Assembly: GCA_947259915.1 (NCBI GenBank)
Contig: CAMYOC010000053.1
Location: 1-64,000 of the forward strand
Source: an uncultured Gammaproteobacteria bacterium
GTDB lineage: Bacteria; Pseudomonadota; Gammaproteobacteria; Steroidobacterales; XN24
Direction: 5' to 3'
DNA length: 64,000 bases
Shown: positions 59,171-64,000 of the stretch, one piece after another
Layout of the letters: every line of letters begins with the position of its first letter
Numbering within the stretch: position 1 is the stretch's first letter
Program-made: the position numbers and the translations under genes
Notes under the pieces: model-generated
The model's input: the letters and a program-made list of their open reading frames with translations, nothing else
What the model was told of the DNA's origin: nothing
Databases searched by the model: none

Positions 59171-59777
59171 CCACGAGTTGCGCCTCAACGATCTGATCCG
59201 GGTCTATGACGACGCTCTCGACCCGGCGCTGTGCGCGCGCATCGTCGAGCTGTTTGAAGCAGATCCGGAGCAACAGTTCCAGCGCGGCCGACAGCGGACC
59301 TGGATTGAGTATCTGATTACGCGCAATGCGCGTCCGCAATGGCGCGATATCGAGCGGACCCTGGTCGACAACATGGTGCGCCACCTGGCTGATTACGCCA
59401 CCATCCCGGCGGCATCGATGCTTGCGCGCAAAGCGCCGCGGGCGTTTGAACATCTGAAGATAAAGAAATACGAAGCCGGCAGTCCGGAGCCGCATCATTT
59501 CCCGCTGCACATCGATGTCTTCGATCACAAGACCTCGGTAAGGACGCTCGCGTTCCTGTGGTACCTGAACACTGTGGAGGAGGGCGGTGAGACCGTATTC
59601 CCGGTGCTCGGCACGCGGGTCGCCCCCAAAGCCGGGCGTCTGCTGATGATGCCGCCACACTGGATGTTCGAGCATGTGGGTGAGGCGCCGGTGTCCACCG
59701 ACAAGTACGTCCTGACCAGCTATCTCAACTTCAGGGACCCGGAAGACGACTTCCGTTTCTCCTATCCGCTGCGATGA
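59160..59777 (+). CDS. 2-oxoglutarate/Fe(II) oxygenase 2 (prolyl 4-hydroxylase-like)
   Basis: 205 aa. Iron ligands are HFPLHIDVFDH (HxD) and WMFEHVGEAP (His), with the Lys/Arg for 2-oxoglutarate in STDKYVLTSYLNF. FLWYLNTVEEGGETVFP is the typical prolyl-hydroxylase strand. It overlaps the TPR-sulfotransferase genes on both sides (11 bp and 4 bp). Hydroxylation and sulfation of one target, a peptide or glycan, would explain the arrangement (inference). Confidence 0.9.
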   Translation: MSDSHELRLNDLIRVYDDALDPALCARIVELFEADPEQQFQRGRQRTWIEYLITRNARPQWRDIERTLVDNMVRHLADYATIPAASMLARKAPRAFEHLKIKKYEAGSPEPHHFPLHIDVFDHKTSVRTLAFLWYLNTVEEGGETVFPVLGTRVAPKAGRLLMMPPHWMFEHVGEAPVSTDKYVLTSYLNFRDPEDDFRFSYPLR

Positions 59778-61594
59778 GCGAGACCGACCAGGCGGGGTCG
59801 ACGACGCCGGAGACCATGCTCCGGCAAGCACAAACCCTGCTCGAGCGGCGCGATCCGCAGGCCGCTGAGGCAGTATCGCGTTCGCTGCTGGCGACGTCGC
59901 CAACGCTCGCGGCCGCCTGGAACGTCCTCGGCCGGGCGCTGAACAATCTCGGCCGTCTCGCCGAGGCGGAACAGGCATTGAGCACCGCGGTGGAACTGGC
60001 TCCGGACCTCGCCGACGCATGGCTCAACCTCGCGCACGTAAAACGTGCCCGCGCCCACTACGCCGAAGCGGAGCACGCGTGTCAGCAGGCGATGGCTCAG
60101 CCGCCCGGATCCGCGCAACAGACCTGTCGGGCGCAGCGCATGCTGGCCAGTCTGCATCTGCTCCAGGGACGCCCGGCCGAGGCCGGCGCGCTGTTGCGCC
60201 TGATGCTCGATACGAACCCTGATGATCCCGCCGTGTTGCGCGATTACGCCGATGCCCTGCGTGGCCAGCAGCGTCTGGCGGAAGCCAGGGACACCTATGC
60301 GGACTATCTGCGACTCGTGCCGGAGGACCTTGATGCGCTGGCTGCACTCGGCATCGTCCGGCATGGTCTCGATGAACACGAGGCGGCTGCCGGGGATTTC
60401 CGCCGGGTACTCGAGCGTGCTCCGGATCACACCGTGGCTCGACAGGGGTTGATCTGGACGCTGGAGATTCAACGGGACTTCGACGGCGTGCTGGACCAGC
60501 TCCAGCCGCTGTTGACCGATTCCCCGCCGGCGTGGGCGGTGGTTACCGCGGCACGCATGCTGCGGCGGCTGGACCGCCTTGATCAGGCCCGGGCCATGCT
60601 GGAGGGGTTTGATACCGCCGTGTGTGGCGCCGAGGATCGCGCCACGGTCCACGCCACGCTGGGTGAGGTGTTTGACGCCTGCGGTCAATACGAGGCGGCG
60701 TTCGCGCAGTTCAGCCGCGCCAACGCCTGTCTGCCAAACCGTTTCGATGCGGAGGGTTTCCGCGGCACCGTCGAGCGTCTCGCGGTCTTCTTCACCACCG
60801 AGCGACTGGCGACCCTGCCGGGTTCGGGTGTGCGCAGCGACGCCCCGGTGTTTATCGTCGGCATGCCCCGCTCGGGCACCTCGCTGGTCGAGCAGATTCT
60901 CGCCAGCCATCCCGGCGTCGAGGCCGGTGGGGAGCGCACCGACATCTACCGTCTGCCGCGCCAGCTCAGCGGTGGCGAACCGGCGGCGCGCTGGCCGGAG
61001 TGTCTGCTCGGGATCGATGAGGAGCGGCTGACACAGATCGCCAGCGCCTATCTGCAGGCGGCGCCCGGCCACGATCGGAGCCCGGCGCGGATCACGGACA
61101 AGCTTCCGGCCAACTATCTCAATCTCGGTCTGATCCAGATGTTGCTGCCCGGCGCGCGCGTGATCTACTGCAGGCGCGACCCGATGGACACCGGTCTGTC
61201 CTGTTTCCAGCAGAACTTCCGCAGCGAGGGCATGGATTTCGCTCGCGATCTGGGTCACATCGGTCTGCAGCAGCAGGCATGTTTGCGGCTGATGGAGCAC
61301 TGGCAGCGCCAGCTTGCGCTACCGATTCACGTGGTCGATTACGAGCGCCTGGTGGAAGATCCCGACAAGCAGGTGCGGGCGCTGGTCGATTTTATCGGTC
61401 TGCCATGGGATGACGCCTGCCTCGATTTCCATCGCCGCGACCGGCTGATACGAACAGCAAGCTATGAACAGGTGCGTCAGCCGATCTACGCCAGCAGCGT
61501 CGGGCGCTGGCGTCGTTATGAGCCGTGGCTGGCGCCGCTGGCCGCGGCGCTCAAGGCGCCCTGGATCACGCAAACCGGGCCTGCAGACCCCTGA
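59774..61594 (+). CDS. TPR-sulfotransferase fusion 2
   Basis: 606 aa. Residues ~15-345 are TPRs (AAWNVLGRALNNLGRLAEA, DAWLNLAHVKRARAHY). The C-terminal ~250 residues are a Sulfotransfer_3-type domain: VFIVGMPRSGTSLVEQILA, HPGVEAGGERTD, ITDKLPANYLNLGL and VIYCRRDPMDTGLSCFQQ. This is the sister of the gene at 57083, and the two flank the oxygenase. It overlaps the opposite sulfotransferase-like gene at its 3' end by 29 bp. Confidence 0.92.
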   Translation: MSETDQAGSTTPETMLRQAQTLLERRDPQAAEAVSRSLLATSPTLAAAWNVLGRALNNLGRLAEAEQALSTAVELAPDLADAWLNLAHVKRARAHYAEAEHACQQAMAQPPGSAQQTCRAQRMLASLHLLQGRPAEAGALLRLMLDTNPDDPAVLRDYADALRGQQRLAEARDTYADYLRLVPEDLDALAALGIVRHGLDEHEAAAGDFRRVLERAPDHTVARQGLIWTLEIQRDFDGVLDQLQPLLTDSPPAWAVVTAARMLRRLDRLDQARAMLEGFDTAVCGAEDRATVHATLGEVFDACGQYEAAFAQFSRANACLPNRFDAEGFRGTVERLAVFFTTERLATLPGSGVRSDAPVFIVGMPRSGTSLVEQILASHPGVEAGGERTDIYRLPRQLSGGEPAARWPECLLGIDEERLTQIASAYLQAAPGHDRSPARITDKLPANYLNLGLIQMLLPGARVIYCRRDPMDTGLSCFQQNFRSEGMDFARDLGHIGLQQQACLRLMEHWQRQLALPIHVVDYERLVEDPDKQVRALVDFIGLPWDDACLDFHRRDRLIRTASYEQVRQPIYASSVGRWRRYEPWLAPLAAALKAPWITQTGPADP

Positions 61595-62648
61595 AGCACG
61601 CGTTGTCCTTGTCGATCTGTTCGGCCCAGGCCAGTCCGGTCTCGATATCCGCAGCATAGGTCTGTCGCGCAGCCGTCAATTCTTCCTGACGCCAACCGGC
61701 ATCGAAGGGCCGTTGCGGATCTTTGGCGCTGTGTCCGCGGTGTCGCACAAGGATATCTGCCAGCAAATCCGATCCCGGCTGCTGGCCGAGAAAATCGAAG
61801 ACGTCGTCCAGCGTCGTCTCGGGAGATGCGAGAAAGCGGTCGAAATCCAGCGTCCTGATACGGCCGCCCAGAGACGGATCGTCCAGCGCGAGGGCCATTT
61901 CCCGGGCGTGGAGCAGCCAGCTCATCGCGGCCAGCTGTCCCGGGCTGAAGCCATCGGCTGAGTCCGGGCTGCCCGGTATCAGTCTGTTGAAGTCGCCGAT
62001 ACGGAAATCCCGCGCGAACAGCAGGGTCTCGCGGCGCATTTCCGGCCTCAACATCGCGGTCAGGTAGGTCTCCAGCCCGACGTACAACATCACGGCGCGC
62101 TCTTCGCCGGTAAACGTGAGCAGACGCGGGATGAGATTGCCGGCGTGACTGGTCGGTTTGACCAGTGCCGTCTGCCCGGGCTTCCAGGTCCTGCCCAGAC
62201 AACACAAGGACAGCTCGAACAGCGTCTCCCAGCGCTCGGGTGCGATCGGGAAGCCTGGCTCTTGCAGACGCCGCAGACTGCGCGAAAGGCCCATCAATAC
62301 CGGCGGCTCGCGCAGGGCCATCAGGCCGTCACAATCGCCCAACAGGCGGGACAACAGCGTCGATCCGCAATGTCCGATATGGAACAGATAATGGACAGGC
62401 CGTCGCGACATGCCAGAGCGGGTGGCGAGTTCGAGCAGCGCCTCGAGATCCACAGCCAGGTCGCGGGAACCTGCGCGTTTGATCCGGTTGTCCAAAAAAA
62501 TCGAAGCCCGGTAGCTGGACTCATCCATCGGCGACAATACGGCTTTGTCCGTGATCGGATCCACGTCGCGCAAAAACCAGGCGGGGCTGCCGGCGATATC
62601 GCGCAGCGGACCTCCGGGGTCGCTGGTGTCGGGGTTCGAACCGCTCAT
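61566..62648 (-). CDS. Sulfotransferase-like protein without TPRs
   Basis: 360 aa from the ATG at 62648. A P-loop-like motif HIGHCGSTLLSRLLGDCDG resembles the PAPS loop, and MLYVGLETYLTAML together with RIRTLDFDRFLASPETTLD recall the later blocks. The Cys in the loop in place of Arg/Ser is unusual. Probably a sulfotransferase, but PAPS binding is uncertain. Convergent with the second TPR-sulfotransferase and divergent from the FG-GAP gene, with 74 bp between starts. Confidence 0.75.
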   Translation of the reverse strand: MSGSNPDTSDPGGPLRDIAGSPAWFLRDVDPITDKAVLSPMDESSYRASIFLDNRIKRAGSRDLAVDLEALLELATRSGMSRRPVHYLFHIGHCGSTLLSRLLGDCDGLMALREPPVLMGLSRSLRRLQEPGFPIAPERWETLFELSLCCLGRTWKPGQTALVKPTSHAGNLIPRLLTFTGEERAVMLYVGLETYLTAMLRPEMRRETLLFARDFRIGDFNRLIPGSPDSADGFSPGQLAAMSWLLHAREMALALDDPSLGGRIRTLDFDRFLASPETTLDDVFDFLGQQPGSDLLADILVRHRGHSAKDPQRPFDAGWRQEELTAARQTYAADIETGLAWAEQIDKDNACFRGLQARFA

Positions 62649-62722
62649 GGGGCGGCAGGGTAGCACAGGCAAACTGCGCCGCCGTGGTATGCTTTCGCGC
62701 CCCTCGAAACACATCTGCCTCA

Positions 62723-64000
62723 ATGAAAAAGTCCTTATTTCACAGGCTGTTCCGGGCCGCTCCGCGCGCGGTGACGGCGCTTGCCGCCAGTCTCGCGGTG
62801 AGCCTGTCCGCCGCCGCGGCCGACCCGCTGTTCGCCGACGTGACCGATGACGCCGGTCTCGCCTTCCATCATTTCAACGGCATGAGTGGCGAACTCTATT
62901 TCCCGGAGATGATGGGATCTGGCCTCGGCCTGCTTGATTACGACGGCGACGGTGACCTGGATGTCTACCTGGTCCAGGGACATATGCTGGGGGGTAAACC
63001 ACTGACTGCCGCCACCTTCAAACCGCACCATCCCTTGCCGTTGGTCGATCGCCTGTATCGCAACGACAGTGGTCCCGGCGGGATGAAATTCGTCGACGTC
63101 ACCGCGGATTCGGGTCTGGCCGCCAGCGGCTACGGCATGGGCGTCGCCGTGGGTGACTACGACAACGACGGCCGCCCGGATCTCTATGTCAGCAATTTCG
63201 GCTCCAACCAGCTGTGGCGCAATCTGGGTGACGGCCGCTTTGCGGACGTGACTGCCGCCGCCGGCATCGACGACCCGCGCTGGAGTGTCAGCGCCACGTG
63301 GCTGGATTTCGATCGGGACGGTTTGCTGGATCTTTATGTCGGCAACTACGTCGATTTCTCCTTTGACAACGCCAAGCCCTGCCGATCATCCACCAGCGCC
63401 CGGGACTACTGCTCGCCGCTGGTCTACCAGCCTCTGGTCGACAGCCTGTTCCGCAATCGCGGTAACGGCACCTTCGAGGACGTCAGCCTCGACGCGGGCA
63501 TCCGCGGTGATTTTGGCGGCGCGTTGGGTGTTATCGCCGCCGACTTCAACGGTGACGGCTGGCAGGATAGCTATGTGGCCAACGACGGTGTTCCCAACCA
63601 GCTGTGGATCAACGGCCGGGATGGGCGCTTCGCCAATGACGCGCTGCTCGCCGGTGCCGGGGTCAACATGGACGGCAGTCCCGAGGCCAGCATGGGTGTC
63701 GATGCCGCGGACTTCGACGGTGATGGCGACGAAGACCTGTTCATGACCCATCTCGCCCGCGAAACGAATACCCTTTACGTCAACGACGGCAAGGGCTGGT
63801 TCGAGGACCGCACGGTGGCGATGGGCCTTGCCAATCCGAGCTTTCCGATGACCGGTTTTGGTGCCGGCTGGATCGATTACGACAACGATGGCTGGCTGGA
63901 TCTGCTGGTGGTTAACGGCGCGGTGACCGCCATCGAGGAGCAAATGCTCGCGGACGATCCCTTACCGCTGCGCCAGCCCAATCAGCTGTTCCGCAATCTG
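62723..64000 (+). CDS. Exported FG-GAP repeat (CRTAC1-like) protein, 3' end outside window
   Basis: 426 codons from the ATG at 62723 to the window edge, with no stop. A signal peptide (AVTALAASLAVSLSAAAA) is followed by FG-GAP/VCBS repeats with calcium loops: DYDGDGDLDVYLV, DYDNDGRPDLYVS, DFDRDGLLDLYVG, DFNGDGWQDSYVA, DFDGDGDEDLFMT and DYDNDGWLDLLVV. Closely resembles the protein at 52096 in repeat order, so the two are probably paralogs. An ASPIC/UnbV domain would be expected past the edge. Confidence 0.9.
   Translation, partial: MKKSLFHRLFRAAPRAVTALAASLAVSLSAAAADPLFADVTDDAGLAFHHFNGMSGELYFPEMMGSGLGLLDYDGDGDLDVYLVQGHMLGGKPLTAATFKPHHPLPLVDRLYRNDSGPGGMKFVDVTADSGLAASGYGMGVAVGDYDNDGRPDLYVSNFGSNQLWRNLGDGRFADVTAAAGIDDPRWSVSATWLDFDRDGLLDLYVGNYVDFSFDNAKPCRSSTSARDYCSPLVYQPLVDSLFRNRGNGTFEDVSLDAGIRGDFGGALGVIAADFNGDGWQDSYVANDGVPNQLWINGRDGRFANDALLAGAGVNMDGSPEASMGVDAADFDGDGDEDLFMTHLARETNTLYVNDGKGWFEDRTVAMGLANPSFPMTGFGAGWIDYDNDGWLDLLVVNGAVTAIEEQMLADDPLPLRQPNQLFRNL

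Overview
The window is a 64 kb stretch of GC-rich, densely coding chromosome from a Gram-negative bacterium, most likely a gammaproteobacterium. The evidence is a lipid A-type acyltransferase, outer-membrane beta-barrel proteins, NhaA, a type II pseudopilin, an AlgP/histone H1-like tail protein and GGDEF/EAL signalling. No rRNA or complete tRNA gene, CRISPR array, transposase or integrase was seen. Both ends cut through a gene.

Layout: (1) 1-3.3 kb: a partial PQQ dehydrogenase and a MATE transporter. (2) 3.3-8.5 kb: a lower-GC surface-glycan island with a GT-C membrane glycosyltransferase, two GT4 enzymes and a flippase. It is flanked by copies of a 20-bp palindrome. (3) 8.5-9.3 kb: a scar holding the C-terminal end of a c-type cytochrome gene and the N-terminal end of a crotonase gene, separated by short inverted-repeat elements. 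(4) 9.3-13.6 kb: a HAD hydrolase, a DJ-1/PfpI protein, a methyltransferase and a photolyase-related protein. (5) 13.7-23.5 kb: the most interesting region. It is a signalling block: class III cyclase, GAF-PP2C phosphatase, RsbW-like kinase, STAS antagonist, ECF sigma factor and membrane anti-sigma. It is followed by a protein made of 28 nonapeptide repeats, an outer-membrane metallopeptidase fusion and a PrsW-type intramembrane protease. A shared promoter-like motif precedes both the sigma gene and the repeat-protein gene.

(6) 23.5-35.5 kb: a GGDEF-EAL protein, pseudopilin, DUF427 protein, NhaA, DUF481 protein, SDR-DUF2867 protein, dienelactone hydrolase, beta-lactamase-fold hydrolase and amidohydrolase. 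(7) 35.8-41.7 kb: envelope modification genes: an LpxL-like acyltransferase, two sulfotransferases, an ELM1-family protein, a 2OG-Fe(II) oxygenase and a putative glycosyltransferase. (8) 41.9-45 kb: a patatin-POTRA-barrel protein and the histone H1-like protein, convergent on a shared terminator. (9) 45-56.9 kb: an overlapping operon of a nitrilase, a TPR/FG-GAP lipoprotein, a membrane pentaheme cytochrome with TPRs, an FG-GAP/ASPIC protein and a TPR protein, then two small proteins. (10) 57-64 kb: an operon of TPR-sulfotransferase, prolyl-hydroxylase-like oxygenase and TPR-sulfotransferase, then an opposing sulfotransferase-like gene and a second FG-GAP protein running off the end.

Working model (inference): region 5 couples partner switching and regulated intramembrane proteolysis to expression of an envelope repeat protein. 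Regions 2, 7 and 10 build and sulfate surface glycans, lipids or proteins. Region 9 is an exported electron-transfer system of unknown substrate. All assignments come from reading motifs by eye; no database search was run.
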